A stretch of DNA of 64,000 bases from an uncultured Bacteroidota bacterium (GCA_903926385.1 CAIYIS010000057.1:1-64000), one strand, 5' to 3'; positions 25,895 through 35,784 are shown, counted from the stretch's first letter. Numbers and translations are program-made. The notes: a model not told the origin generated them from the letters alone.

Positions 25895-28478
25895 TTTTAA
25901 TCAGGATTTCAACATCATTCACTTCTTCGCTTGATTCTTTTCCGTCAATAACAACAGAAGATTTTTTTTCTTTCAGAACGTTTTTCTTCACTTTTGTAAA
26001 TGTGATTTTACTTATCTGAATTGTTGGATGTCCACCACCCGGCTTGTTTTTGTATGCTGCCAAACCATATTTAGCGTCACTTATGGTTACATTTTTTATA
26101 TCCACAATTGACAAATCTTCTGCCGAGATAGCAATATTCGAATTGACTATTTTAATATCCTCGCCCCTCAATTGAGCCCCGGCTTTACAATTTATTCCTT
26201 TATTATCCGATCCGTTTATGTAAACAGATTTTACCTTTACATCCGACATAGTAATATCCAAAGCATTTTCCTTACAGTTTTCAAAAACTGTACTTGTAAT
26301 CGAACCTTTAGAAAAATCTATATCCAACGCATCGTCATGCATACCATGAAATAAACAGTACTTAAAAGAAAAGTCTGAACGGATAAGATTTACGGCATCT
26401 TCAGCTTTGCTATTGTAAAAACTACAATTAGAAAAATCTACTTGCGACTGATGAAATGTAATAGCTCCCGTTCTTGACCACTGCTCATCATGTACCTTTT
26501 GCATGTTTTTAAATGTTACATAATCAAGTTTAGATGGAGGCGCATTAATTATTTCAATTCCCTGCGATGAAGAATCGGTCGATTCAAAAGTGATAGGATC
26601 ATCTTCGTTACCCGAAAAGAAAAGTGAAGAATGCGAAATGATTTTTGATTTATTTTTTAAATCAAATGATACTCCACCACTTGCAAATACTTTGTAACCT
26701 TCCGGAATAACTAAATCGGAAGCAATAACCTGTTTCCCACTTTTTATAAAAATTGTTTTATTGTTCTCATTAACTGTTAAGAAATAGAAATCTTGAATGG
26801 TCGACTTTTTGTTTTTCAAGTCATCTGCAATAAATTCACTATTCGTATGAGGATAATTAAAAACCGTTGCTTCCAAAACATGAGAGGAACCAAGTATGGA
26901 ATATTGAAGCTTTAAAGATTTACTCAACGAATCGCTCCAGTTGAAATTTTGTGGTACATCAAAATTGTATGTTTTAAAACTCACAGCTTGCCCTTGTTTT
27001 TTAGAAGGAATGATAATTGGGTGGGGGAGGGGAACAGCAGTGTTGCCAATTGAAATTGATTTTATTTCTACTGGCAGCGACTCTATTTCTCCGAGTTGTA
27101 AATGTATTTGATTATTTGAATAATCATGGAAATATGCATGAACGGCTTTAGGACTTGAAAGTACTCTGCTTATCATTTTCTGATTTCGATAATACCCTTC
27201 TTTGTCAAATTTCTTATAGGGGAATTCTTTGTTCAGGATCTTTAGGTTATTTGATAATTCACTACTATTGGCAGAAAAGAAATTGTCGAGATAGGCTGGT
27301 TGTGCTAATATTTCCAGCTCTTTAACGTATTCTCTGAAAAACTCAGGGTTACTGTAAATAGCGGTATGCCAATCTTCGTAATTTTCGGAAGCACTATCTA
27401 GCACTGTGTATTTGTAGGTTGCTGTAAGGTATCGAGAGTTCAGGTCAGTAAAACTTTCATAGGCGACTGGTTCAAATCTTGCTGAAACCGGATTGTAATA
27501 ATATTTTATATCACTCCAATCTATACTATGCTCTCCACCAACCAAGTCAATAATTGCGTGAAATTTTGCCATTTTTTGAATGTCAAAAATCTGATAAACT
27601 GAAAGTTTTTTGTTACGCAATCCTTCAATTAAAGCCATTGCTTTCAAAAAATAGTTTCGTTGAACCGAATCTTTCATGATGACTTCTTCGTTGTAAGACT
27701 CTGGATTAGCAGAATAATAACTTGCGAATTCGTCAGTAGATGCTTGGCCTTTCATTAAATTAAATCTATCTATCCAATACAAATCAGGATTGAACCGAAC
27801 AACGGGAGCATATATTCTTTGATTGTTTTCGAGTAGTTCCTTGTCAAAATTTTCTTCTACTGCATAAATTCCCCAATCGCGACCATTGACCGTAACATTA
27901 ATAAACTTATATCTAAGTGCAATTATTCCTTCTTTACGCATCATTTCATGATAAATCCATTCATAAACATATCCACGAGTTCCAGGGTGTTGAATCGAAA
28001 AGCGTTTCATGCCCATGAATGAATCTTTGTCCTTAACTTTTATTCTGAAAGACCATTTGTTTTCCTGCAAGTGGTCTGTCATGTGCCCTTTCAGGCGCAT
28101 CTTAATTTTTAACTTTTTACCCTGATATTCCAATACTGCCGGAACGTAATCACCATCAATTTTATTAATAATTACATTTCTTTCCAACGCGTTTTTACGA
28201 TTATTCTCTAAAAACTTAAAGTCTTTATCTTTAATTTCTATTGAAATACGTTCGGGTTTCGCATCCATGGCGTTTATGTAATTTGACGTAATTGTCTTCA
28301 CGAAATCCCACAAACTAGAGTATCCTTTTGTTTGAAGACTTTTGGATGCAAAATAATTAACCAGAAAAATAGAGAAAACAAAGAGTAACAAAGAAATTAC
28401 AAGTGCAGCTTTCTTTTTTTTACTTCTTTTTAGTTTATCAACTTTACATGATTCTTTTTTTTGTCCTAATACCATCAT
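25878..28478 (-). CDS. CotH kinase-like protein fused to a right-handed beta-helix
   Basis: 866 aa. One N-terminal transmembrane anchor (AALVISLLLFVFSIFLVNYF) puts the rest outside the cytoplasm. Residues about 75-430 are CotH-like: LKGHMTDHLQENKWSFRIKV, FSIQHPGTRGYVYEWIYHEMM, NGRDWGIYAVEENFDKELLE. From about 560 to 830 there are repeated beta-helix rungs (VDFSNCSFYNSKAEDAV, DDALDIDFSKGSITSTVF). Parallel beta-helices of this kind bind or process polysaccharides. CotH kinases are atypical protein kinases that phosphorylate spore-coat or other surface proteins. Whether the catalytic residues are all present needs an alignment. It is the second CotH of this operon. Confidence 0.8.
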   Translation of the reverse strand: MMVLGQKKESCKVDKLKRSKKKKAALVISLLLFVFSIFLVNYFASKSLQTKGYSSLWDFVKTITSNYINAMDAKPERISIEIKDKDFKFLENNRKNALERNVIINKIDGDYVPAVLEYQGKKLKIKMRLKGHMTDHLQENKWSFRIKVKDKDSFMGMKRFSIQHPGTRGYVYEWIYHEMMRKEGIIALRYKFINVTVNGRDWGIYAVEENFDKELLENNQRIYAPVVRFNPDLYWIDRFNLMKGQASTDEFASYYSANPESYNEEVIMKDSVQRNYFLKAMALIEGLRNKKLSVYQIFDIQKMAKFHAIIDLVGGEHSIDWSDIKYYYNPVSARFEPVAYESFTDLNSRYLTATYKYTVLDSASENYEDWHTAIYSNPEFFREYVKELEILAQPAYLDNFFSANSSELSNNLKILNKEFPYKKFDKEGYYRNQKMISRVLSSPKAVHAYFHDYSNNQIHLQLGEIESLPVEIKSISIGNTAVPLPHPIIIPSKKQGQAVSFKTYNFDVPQNFNWSDSLSKSLKLQYSILGSSHVLEATVFNYPHTNSEFIADDLKNKKSTIQDFYFLTVNENNKTIFIKSGKQVIASDLVIPEGYKVFASGGVSFDLKNKSKIISHSSLFFSGNEDDPITFESTDSSSQGIEIINAPPSKLDYVTFKNMQKVHDEQWSRTGAITFHQSQVDFSNCSFYNSKAEDAVNLIRSDFSFKYCLFHGMHDDALDIDFSKGSITSTVFENCKENALDITMSDVKVKSVYINGSDNKGINCKAGAQLRGEDIKIVNSNIAISAEDLSIVDIKNVTISDAKYGLAAYKNKPGGGHPTIQISKITFTKVKKNVLKEKKSSVVIDGKESSEEVNDVEILIKNEKNK

Positions 28479-28479
28479 T

Positions 28480-29946
28480 CTAAAACTGGAAATAAATAAA
28501 CTGACTTATTGGTCGAAGAAATGTAAAGACTAAAATAATCATTACTGTGTAAACACTCACGTTTAATATAAAGGAAATTGATTTTAATTTCTGAATTTTT
28601 TGATTAACATAAGTTTTATAAAGGTAAAGCATAGTCATAAAAAAGAATAGTAATGCACATACTATGTAGATGTTCTCCTTCATTCCAAGAAATGTATAGT
28701 TTTTCGGATTGAACAATTTACTATACATCACCCAAGTTATACTCATAGTTGATGCGCGGAATGGAATCCAGCTTAACATAGCAATAGGAATAACAACAGC
28801 CCAATTCACAATGGAGCGCATCCAGTTTTTGTTTTCGGGTTTACCTCTCCATTTGAAAATTAAGCGTTCGATAAAAATAAAACTTGCGTGATAAACTCCC
28901 CAGAAAATAAATGTCCAGTTGGCCCCGTGCCATAAACCCATTATAGACCAAGTTAGGAATAATGCTACATTTTTATTTCGTTTAGGTTGATTATCATTTA
29001 ATACATTTCCAATTCCAGTTCCTCCATCACTAATAACCTTTGTTTTCATTATCGGTAAATACAGATAATCCCTTATCCAACTTGACAATGAAATGTGCCA
29101 GCGTTTCCAGAATTCTCGAAATGAAGTTGCGGAATAAGGAAAATTAAAATTCTCAGGAAAATTAATTCCCATCATTTTTGCACTCCCGATAGCTATATGA
29201 GAATATGCACTGAAGTCGAAATAAATTTGCAATCCGAACATGAATGATAATGTAAGAATGTCGATTGCACTCAATGCAGTTGGATTTAAAGCGAATCCTT
29301 CATTCACAAATTCAGCAATATTATCTGCAAGTACAACTTTTAAAAATAACCCTTGAATGATTCTTTTAATTCCTGTAATTACAAACTCATTTTCAAATTT
29401 TTTCTTAGTGCGAAGTTGGGGGAGAATTTCGGATGCACGTAAAACCGGCCCGGCAATGAGATGCGGAAAATAAACCAGAAATGTAGCGTAGTTAATAAAA
29501 TTCCGTTCAGCCTTAATGTGTTTTCGATACACATCCACAGTGTAACTAATCGTTTCGAATGTGTAAAAGCTGATGCCGAGAGGAAGAATAATATTCAGAT
29601 GAGGAATTTGAACATGCATTCCAAAAATATTTAATGCCCACACTACATTATCGGCAAAGAAAAGGAGGTATTTAAAATAGAATAAAATTCCCAGATTAAT
29701 ACATAAACTAAAGATAAGAAAATGCAATCGAGATTTTGGTTCTTCCCTTTTTTCAATTTGAATTGAACACCAATAATCAACTATGGCGGCAATTATCAAT
29801 AATGGAATGAACTCAAAGCGCCAGAAGCCATAAAAAACTAAGCTGCCAACTACCAACAGAACTCTTCCAAAGCGTAAAGGAAGAATCCAATACAAAACAA
29901 CAGCAAGAAATAAGAAAATTATATATGTAACCGAATTAAAAATCAT
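28480..29946 (-). CDS. MBOAT-family O-acyltransferase (AlgI-like)
   Basis: 488 aa, about 11-12 membrane segments. The family core is present: FPHLIAGPVLRASEILPQL, INFPENFNFPYSATSFREFW, KRWHISLSSWIRDYLYLPI, and the catalytic-His region MGLWHGANWTFIFWGVYH (His near residue 339). AlgI/DltB-type enzymes move acyl groups across the inner membrane onto a polymer, together with an SGNH/DltD/AlgX-like partner. That partner is probably the gene immediately upstream, whose stop is 1 nt before this start. Product: O-acetylation of the operon's surface polymer, by inference. Confidence 0.93.
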   Translation of the reverse strand: MIFNSVTYIIFLFLAVVLYWILPLRFGRVLLVVGSLVFYGFWRFEFIPLLIIAAIVDYWCSIQIEKREEPKSRLHFLIFSLCINLGILFYFKYLLFFADNVVWALNIFGMHVQIPHLNIILPLGISFYTFETISYTVDVYRKHIKAERNFINYATFLVYFPHLIAGPVLRASEILPQLRTKKKFENEFVITGIKRIIQGLFLKVVLADNIAEFVNEGFALNPTALSAIDILTLSFMFGLQIYFDFSAYSHIAIGSAKMMGINFPENFNFPYSATSFREFWKRWHISLSSWIRDYLYLPIMKTKVISDGGTGIGNVLNDNQPKRNKNVALFLTWSIMGLWHGANWTFIFWGVYHASFIFIERLIFKWRGKPENKNWMRSIVNWAVVIPIAMLSWIPFRASTMSITWVMYSKLFNPKNYTFLGMKENIYIVCALLFFFMTMLYLYKTYVNQKIQKLKSISFILNVSVYTVMIILVFTFLRPISQFIYFQF

Positions 29947-29947
29947 A

Positions 29948-31066
29948 TTATTGTTTAATCATCTTTTCAATTTTTGACTGAAGTGAATCTGCCATTATAA
30001 TATGTCCTGGGTACTGAAAATGCATAAAATCAATATCAAGTAATCCTCTGAAAGTTCTTGTGCCTTTAAACCCCCAGTATTTGTTAGGAACAGCATCTTC
30101 AACATTCATGAATTCAGCATCGTGTTTTTTACTGATAGCCTCAATTTCGCGTTTAAACGTAATGTACTCATTTCGATAATATGGAATCTCATAATCGTTT
30201 CTAAGGGGAGGTATGTATACCAAAACTTTAATTTTTTTACTTTGACAATCATCCAGTAGATAATTTAATGCCTTTATATTCTCCTTGTATATATCTTTTA
30301 TCACTCCTCTTTTTGTTTTGGCATCAATTCCTAATACAGTATTTCGTAGTTTGTATAAATCGCTAAAAAATTGTCCACGAATATTCGGACGATAATGCCA
30401 TGGAATAAAATTTTTATCCAAATACAAATCTAAACTGTTTTCGGTTCTTTCCTGAAAGGTTTGATGTAAAGCCGCTAAATCAGTGGTGGCAGTACTTTCT
30501 GTTTTTTGTAGTTCTCCGTTAATCTTTCTTGCCAGTGTATTCGTATCGGAAATTCGAAATGATTTTACTTCGTTATAAAAAACAGTCTGAATTCCATCTT
30601 CCCGTGTATCGTCAAGAAATATCGGTAAAATGACCATTTTAATATTTAGATAACTGCTCCACGATTTATAAAGCAGATAAAAATCTTCCATTGTAGCGTT
30701 AGGTACGCTGCTGGCAATGATGTCAATTGATTTCTTATTTAGAGAATCAGCAAGTAATTCAGGAAAAGTAATATCTCCTTTTTTCATTTGATTGATAGAA
30801 TGCGTTTGAGAGTTTCCTAATACAAGCACAATGTCCTTTAACGCTCTGTCATTACTTCCCTTTATTATCTCTTTCATTTTCCGAAGTCCCATTGAGTGAA
30901 TCGGTGTGTCATTCACCTTTCCAAAATATGTTTTAGTGTAAACGCCTAAAGCCATATTCTCAAAATTTGTGGTTTCGTGAAATAAGGTAAGAACTAACAC
31001 TAGCGCCAGAATAAACGAAACCAGCAATTCAAAAAGACCTTTGTATTTGAGTACGTTATTCATCAA
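29948..31066 (-). CDS. Membrane-anchored SGNH-hydrolase-like protein (partner of MBOAT)
   Basis: 372 aa, one N-terminal membrane segment (LLVSFILALVLVLTLF). The nucleophile block reads VLVLGNSQTHS (Ser near residue 86). A C-terminal DIDFMHFQYPGH supplies the Asp-x-x-His pair. This arrangement is like AlgX/AlgJ/DltD proteins that accept acyl groups from an MBOAT and place them on a polymer outside the cytoplasm. Overall similarity to named families is low, so the call rests on motif order and on lying directly before the MBOAT gene (1-nt spacer). Confidence 0.7.
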   Translation of the reverse strand: MMNNVLKYKGLFELLVSFILALVLVLTLFHETTNFENMALGVYTKTYFGKVNDTPIHSMGLRKMKEIIKGSNDRALKDIVLVLGNSQTHSINQMKKGDITFPELLADSLNKKSIDIIASSVPNATMEDFYLLYKSWSSYLNIKMVILPIFLDDTREDGIQTVFYNEVKSFRISDTNTLARKINGELQKTESTATTDLAALHQTFQERTENSLDLYLDKNFIPWHYRPNIRGQFFSDLYKLRNTVLGIDAKTKRGVIKDIYKENIKALNYLLDDCQSKKIKVLVYIPPLRNDYEIPYYRNEYITFKREIEAISKKHDAEFMNVEDAVPNKYWGFKGTRTFRGLLDIDFMHFQYPGHIIMADSLQSKIEKMIKQ

Positions 31067-31068
31067 AT

Positions 31069-32385
31069 CTAAGGAGTTTCAAGGGTTGGTAGTTCGCGTT
31101 CTTTTTCATAAAAACCAGAATCGCTTATGATAGTCATGGTTATTATTAGAATTATCATTTGCGGGTTGAGTGATCCAATGAATAGTCCTTCGAATGCAGC
31201 TGAAAAAAGTACAGCATACATAATTGAAAATGAAAGTCTATTAATTTTAATGGCTTTAATAAATATCAATAAAAATGACCTCAGATAAACTAGCAACCCA
31301 ACTAATCCGAAGTTTAGCCACAACGACAAATAAGAACTGTGAACACCTCCTTGAGTTCCCATCTTACTTAACATATGATAATTCGCTCTCATTGTAAATT
31401 CATCATAACCATACCCACGCGAAATGAAATAATTGTTTTGGATTTTTGACCATGCAAATTGCCACGCCACAGCTCTTCCACTTAACTCCTGCAGTGTATT
31501 TAACCTAAAGAAAGATTCAAGACCCATTTGTTTTATTAAAATGGGGATGTAATCTGAAATAAGCAAACTAGCAATAAACAGGATAAAGGAAAATATGATA
31601 CCCAGAAATGATGATTTTTTGAAAAATCTGTCGAACACAATTAATATCACCACACTTATGAATGCATTTCTAGAATTGGAAAAAACAATTGATAAGAGCA
31701 TTGAAGAATACATGATCACTTTTTCTTTTACTGTGAAGAGATTTTCAAATACATCATTCAAGGTATAAAACAATGCAAAAAGCAAAAAGGTATATAATCC
31801 TAATCCGTTCGGGTTTCCGAAAACACCGTTATATCGGTGAATAATCGAACTGAAAGCGTAACTTGGTTGAATAAAATAAAGAATGAAACCAACTATTAAA
31901 ATAGTTGTTCCAAAATAAATTAGATTCTTGAAAAACTGCTCTCCATTGCTCCTGTATAGTCTGGTTATAAAATTAGGAATCAAAATAAACATCAGGATGT
32001 AAGAGAATGTTTTCTGGAAACTGATAAAAATGGTAGGGGAGAGAAATAAACAAATAATAGCAACTAAAAAAAATACACCGAATTGCTGGAATAATAAATT
32101 CAATGGGCGGAAATCATCGAGGTCTAAAACAAAAAAGATGGCCAACAACACTAAATAGACAACCTTGACACTTTTTGCAAAAACAAAAAAGTTAAGTTCA
32201 CTGTCAGACAATATTAAAATAAAGAAAAATCCAAGAAACAATTCTTCCCACATACCTTTTTGTCTCATCAGTATCATTGTAAGCGGAAGGACAACATATA
32301 TCACAGGGCCTCCCACTATTCCCACCACCATCCAAACGGCCAGTAGTATGTAAAACTGTATATTTTCTTTATAATAATCTAACAC
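31069..32385 (-). CDS. O-antigen ligase/polymerase-like membrane protein (Wzy/WaaL type)
   Basis: 438 aa with about 12 membrane segments and a large periplasmic loop at residues about 290-350, which contains GRAVAWQFAWSKIQNNYFISRGYGYDEF and GGVHSSYLSLWLNFGLVG. The Arg/His-containing loop followed by H-S-x-Y/L-x-x-L is typical of the O-antigen ligase/polymerase (Wzy_C) superfamily. It would polymerise or transfer undecaprenyl-linked glycans. It is 2 nt upstream of the SGNH-like gene and separated by 50 nt from the CotH gene before it. Confidence 0.82.
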   Translation of the reverse strand: MLDYYKENIQFYILLAVWMVVGIVGGPVIYVVLPLTMILMRQKGMWEELFLGFFFILILSDSELNFFVFAKSVKVVYLVLLAIFFVLDLDDFRPLNLLFQQFGVFFLVAIICLFLSPTIFISFQKTFSYILMFILIPNFITRLYRSNGEQFFKNLIYFGTTILIVGFILYFIQPSYAFSSIIHRYNGVFGNPNGLGLYTFLLFALFYTLNDVFENLFTVKEKVIMYSSMLLSIVFSNSRNAFISVVILIVFDRFFKKSSFLGIIFSFILFIASLLISDYIPILIKQMGLESFFRLNTLQELSGRAVAWQFAWSKIQNNYFISRGYGYDEFTMRANYHMLSKMGTQGGVHSSYLSLWLNFGLVGLLVYLRSFLLIFIKAIKINRLSFSIMYAVLFSAAFEGLFIGSLNPQMIILIITMTIISDSGFYEKERELPTLETP

Positions 32386-32435
32386 TTTTTCCCTTTTTTA
32401 ATTTTTCAAAGATACCATAAAATAGAAATTCGGAT

Positions 32436-34205
32436 TTATTTTTTAATACTAATTCTGCTGGTGCCTGATAATTTGAAATATTCATTCAATTGTTCAGCTT
32501 GAATTGCTGGACGTTTGGTTGCAAATTCACGCATTTCCTGAACATTGTTTTTCCATGTTTCAAATGAACCAATCACTCTCCATCGGTTTATATTTTCTCT
32601 CATTTCAGGAGAATACATTTGCTCAAATTCATCTAAACTATGCAACACAGTGGTTGCCTCAAAACTTGTGTTGAGGTGATATTGGAATTTTTCCAGAAAT
32701 CGATTTACAAATTTCTTGTTATTTAACAGTCCTGAAAAAATAATACCAATACTCCCCATGATTCGGGCCTTTTCAATAAGATTCATTTTGTAGGCGTCTG
32801 TTCCGGTGTTGCCAAATCCATAATCTGTATCATAAAGCATCCACCTCCACCTTCCATCTCTAGCTTTTAGAGAATCATTGCCGATAGCCGAAGTTTTATA
32901 CCTCCAATATTTTACATTATTATTTGGCCAGTCGCTGTTGCAATAATATACATTTGCAATTACAAAATCAATAAAATTTTCCACATCTATTGCCTTAGCC
33001 ACATTTTCGTAATTAGAAGTTTTACTCAAATCATTGGTTTTAATAAACGATAATAAATTTTTGAAAGAGTCAGCATCCTTCTTTTTGCCAAATGTCACTG
33101 TTCCTCCCATCTCCAATATTACAATACTGTCTTTGCTCATTTTGTATTTTTCTGAAATGTAATTTTCATCAAAACGTTCACAGATATTGTGTATTCCCCA
33201 ATATTCTCCATTTATAAAAACGATAACAGGTCTGTTATTCTCAATTTCTAATTTCGATTTTGTAAGCAATGATTGCATGAACGCATCTCGAAACATAGTT
33301 TTATCCCAATCGTTTCCCGAATTTCTGAGAATAAACGAATGAAACTTCGTTACGCTATCGGTCTGAAATAATTTGTAATTTAAGGTTCCTGAACCATATT
33401 CTGTTCTGAAATTAACTCGAAGTGATTTCTGTGCATAACCTCTGGTGGCATTTCCATTTATTCTTAAACCTACTTTTGATTGGAAAGCCGGCTCATTGGT
33501 TGATTCGAAAAATTCAATAAAAGCCGGCCGTTCGGCATTGTTTCCTTTTTTTAAATAATTAGATGGATATTTCCACCAAGGTAAATCAAGCTTAACATCT
33601 TTTTTTACATAGTCATTTTTATCATCATAATTTTTACCAAGAACATATATTCCGTTTTTATAACCGAAAAGATCATCCGGATTAACTGTGATGGCTACCA
33701 CCGGAAACGAATAGCGTTTACTGCCCTTTTCATCCACAAAATAAGTTCGAATCAATTCATCACTTCTTTTGTTTTCGTCAGTAACTGAAATAGCTCTTAC
33801 AACTGTCCCTTTGAAAACATCACCTACAGGAGGTTTCCAGCGAGGTGAAGTAGGTATTGAAGATAGTATGTTTGCGCTCGAAGTTTTGTTTTGAATGAGT
33901 ATAGGTTTACCATAAACAGCCGATTTTAGTGATGGCTCCGTACCATCCAAAGTATAATAAATTTTACAATTATGATTATTGGTTTGTAACCTTATTTCAA
34001 AAGCTTCAGTATAAAATCCGCCTTTCGAATCACAATCGGGAATTGGTAGTTGAGCATCGTAGGTTAGAACCGGATACTCTTTGTTTTTTTCGCCAGAATA
34101 TTTAACACTAAAAATAAATGAAACAACCGCAACTAGAAAAACCAAAAATCCTATCAAATAATATGACAGAGATGTTTTACGTTTAGGTTTTAAAATAGGC
34201 TGCAT
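32436..34205 (-). CDS. CotH kinase family protein with N-terminal chitobiase-C-like domain
   Basis: 589 aa. The N-terminal transmembrane anchor (SYYLIGFLVFLVAVVSFIFS) is followed by a beta-sandwich with CKIYYTLDGTEPSLKSAVYG (residues about 80-100), a chitobiase/beta-hexosaminidase C-terminal-like domain. The CotH kinase domain follows (about 165-510): FPVVAITVNPDDLFGYKNGIY, GLRINGNATRGYAQKSLRV, RNSGNDWDKTMFRDAFMQSL, NGEYWGIHNICERFDENYI, and the C-terminal RWRWMLYDTDYGFG. These are the standard landmarks of the family. Extracytoplasmic. Its ATG overlaps the stop of the VTC gene by one base. Confidence 0.93.
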   Translation of the reverse strand: MQPILKPKRKTSLSYYLIGFLVFLVAVVSFIFSVKYSGEKNKEYPVLTYDAQLPIPDCDSKGGFYTEAFEIRLQTNNHNCKIYYTLDGTEPSLKSAVYGKPILIQNKTSSANILSSIPTSPRWKPPVGDVFKGTVVRAISVTDENKRSDELIRTYFVDEKGSKRYSFPVVAITVNPDDLFGYKNGIYVLGKNYDDKNDYVKKDVKLDLPWWKYPSNYLKKGNNAERPAFIEFFESTNEPAFQSKVGLRINGNATRGYAQKSLRVNFRTEYGSGTLNYKLFQTDSVTKFHSFILRNSGNDWDKTMFRDAFMQSLLTKSKLEIENNRPVIVFINGEYWGIHNICERFDENYISEKYKMSKDSIVILEMGGTVTFGKKKDADSFKNLLSFIKTNDLSKTSNYENVAKAIDVENFIDFVIANVYYCNSDWPNNNVKYWRYKTSAIGNDSLKARDGRWRWMLYDTDYGFGNTGTDAYKMNLIEKARIMGSIGIIFSGLLNNKKFVNRFLEKFQYHLNTSFEATTVLHSLDEFEQMYSPEMRENINRWRVIGSFETWKNNVQEMREFATKRPAIQAEQLNEYFKLSGTSRISIKK

Positions 34206-34903
34206 TATATAAACACCCTTTCTAAACCTTGAAGGTATTTAGAACTTTTGGTAAGCGGAAACGAAAATTGATTAGCTACAAATTTCGCTTCATCCTCCAA
34301 ATTCGAATTGTACTTTAATTCCATAACCGTGGAGTTCAGGTCGAGTGATTTATTAGTAAAGTTGTTTCCGTGCAGGCTTATTCCGTAGTAGGTTAAATGA
34401 TGGTCCACTGTAATTCTGTAATTCTTATCAGCGGATAAATAATACCTGCGGGTGTATGAGTTGAGTAAAGTTGGTTTGAGCGATAACACTTCGTTTTTTA
34501 TATGAGTTGGAACGCCCTCAAAATTTAAAGCGTTTTCAATTTCCTGCATATTGAACTCAACGTTGAGTGTAAAGGCCCCTAAAACATACGACTCCTTGCG
34601 GCCCAATAAACCTTTCTTTATTTTAAACTCAAGTACAGGTTTGTTAATCTTTCCGAAAATATCGCCATACCAACGAATACGAACTTTTAATCTTTCGAGC
34701 GAACCTTCTACATTATCGAAATAATGCATCAATCCAGGCGAATCGAAATAAATGTTGTTTACAATGCGCTCATGATATATTTCTGAAAAGCAAGCCGGAT
34801 GAAATTTTATCATCTGCTCCACATCTTTGTAAGAATAATCGGTAATCAGAAATTTGCGCTCGTAACGCAAGGGTTCCTGCTGTATCACATTTTCGGATTT
34901 CAA
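34205..34903 (-). CDS. VTC domain protein (polyphosphate polymerase-like)
   Basis: 232 aa, essentially only the VTC/CYTH-like tunnel domain. It has RYERKFLITDYSY (basic residues of the tunnel entrance), the RLKVRIRWYG strand, LEFKIKKGLLGRKE (the E-x-K metal/phosphate motif), TVMELKYNSN and the C-terminal SSKYLQGLERVFI. Eukaryotic VTC4 makes polyphosphate from ATP with such a domain. In bacteria VTC-domain genes recur beside DUF4956 and CotH genes, exactly the order found here. Role inferred: nucleotide/polyphosphate chemistry at the cytoplasmic side. Activity not proven. Confidence 0.92.
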   Translation of the reverse strand: MKSENVIQQEPLRYERKFLITDYSYKDVEQMIKFHPACFSEIYHERIVNNIYFDSPGLMHYFDNVEGSLERLKVRIRWYGDIFGKINKPVLEFKIKKGLLGRKESYVLGAFTLNVEFNMQEIENALNFEGVPTHIKNEVLSLKPTLLNSYTRRYYLSADKNYRITVDHHLTYYGISLHGNNFTNKSLDLNSTVMELKYNSNLEDEAKFVANQFSFPLTKSSKYLQGLERVFI

Positions 34904-34930
34904 TTTGAATCGTATTAAAAGTGAATCAGA

Positions 34931-35614
34931 CTAAATATCGCGGGTATTATCCATAAACGATATGGAAACAGAAGGATGAATATTTTTTATAGCTCCTTTG
35001 GCAGCTTCCAGTTTTTCGAAATCATCAAATTCAACAAAAAAAGAAGCTTCTACAGAAGCAGGTGTTTCGTCTGTGCGTTTTAATTTTATTCCCGAACAGT
35101 ATTTTTTAAGCAGTTCTACAATAGCTGCCAAGCTTACCGCTTGCGGTTGGGTACTGGAAACAGTGAGATATAAACTTTGTGATTCTATTGATTTCTGTGA
35201 TTTGTTAACAAACCAAATTACCAACACAAATCCTATAAAAGCAATAACGGTAAGTACTGCAAGTCCTGCACCACAACCCAAACCGATGGCAATGGTAAGG
35301 AATAAATAGGTTAACTCTTCGGGTTCTTTAATAGCAGAACGAAAACGTACGATAGATAACGCACCAACCAAACCTAACGATAATGCCAGTGACGATTTTA
35401 CAACCGAAATAATGAACATAGTGGTAATGGCCAAAACAATAAAATTACGTGCAAACGCTTTTCGATTGGAAAGGGAATTTCCAAATTTTGCATACACCTT
35501 GCCAAGAATAAACGACAATACAGCACATACGATAAAACTAAAAATAAATCCAGGTATTGCTTTTAATGAAAATCCGCTCAGATTATCAATTAAAAATGTT
35601 TTGATTTCGTTCAT
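34931..35614 (-). CDS. DUF4956 membrane protein
   Basis: 227 aa. Three to four membrane segments lie within residues 15-135. The family signature is SLALSLGLVGALSIVRFRSA followed by IKEPEELTYLF. The C-terminal 85 residues are soluble with a ferredoxin-like pattern (SLYLTVSSTQPQAVSLAAIVELL...EASFFVEFDDFEKLE). It is the first gene of the ten-gene operon, preceded by a -7 box. DUF4956 is of unknown function but is consistently found with VTC and CotH genes, so it is likely the membrane component of that unit. Confidence 0.9.
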   Translation of the reverse strand: MNEIKTFLIDNLSGFSLKAIPGFIFSFIVCAVLSFILGKVYAKFGNSLSNRKAFARNFIVLAITTMFIISVVKSSLALSLGLVGALSIVRFRSAIKEPEELTYLFLTIAIGLGCGAGLAVLTVIAFIGFVLVIWFVNKSQKSIESQSLYLTVSSTQPQAVSLAAIVELLKKYCSGIKLKRTDETPASVEASFFVEFDDFEKLEAAKGAIKNIHPSVSISFMDNTRDI

Positions 35615-35639
35615 TGTTTGCTTTTATAATTTTGGGATG

Positions 35640-35647
35640 CAAAGCTA
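35640..35647 (-). promoter_or_regulatory. -7 promoter box TAGCTTTG for the ten-gene operon
   Basis: A perfect TAnnTTTG on the minus strand, 26 nt upstream of the DUF4956 ATG. No other clear box occurs within the operon; spacers are 50 nt or less throughout. Confidence 0.6.
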
Positions 35648-35784
35648 ACAAAATTTTGACACGAAATTTGGAGATTTACGCTAGGTGACTGATATTTGAT
35701 AAATATTAACAAGCCCGAAATTTTTTCACCAAAATAGTGATTCGATGAAGGTTGGTTTTTGCTTGATAAACAAGCTGGAAAATT

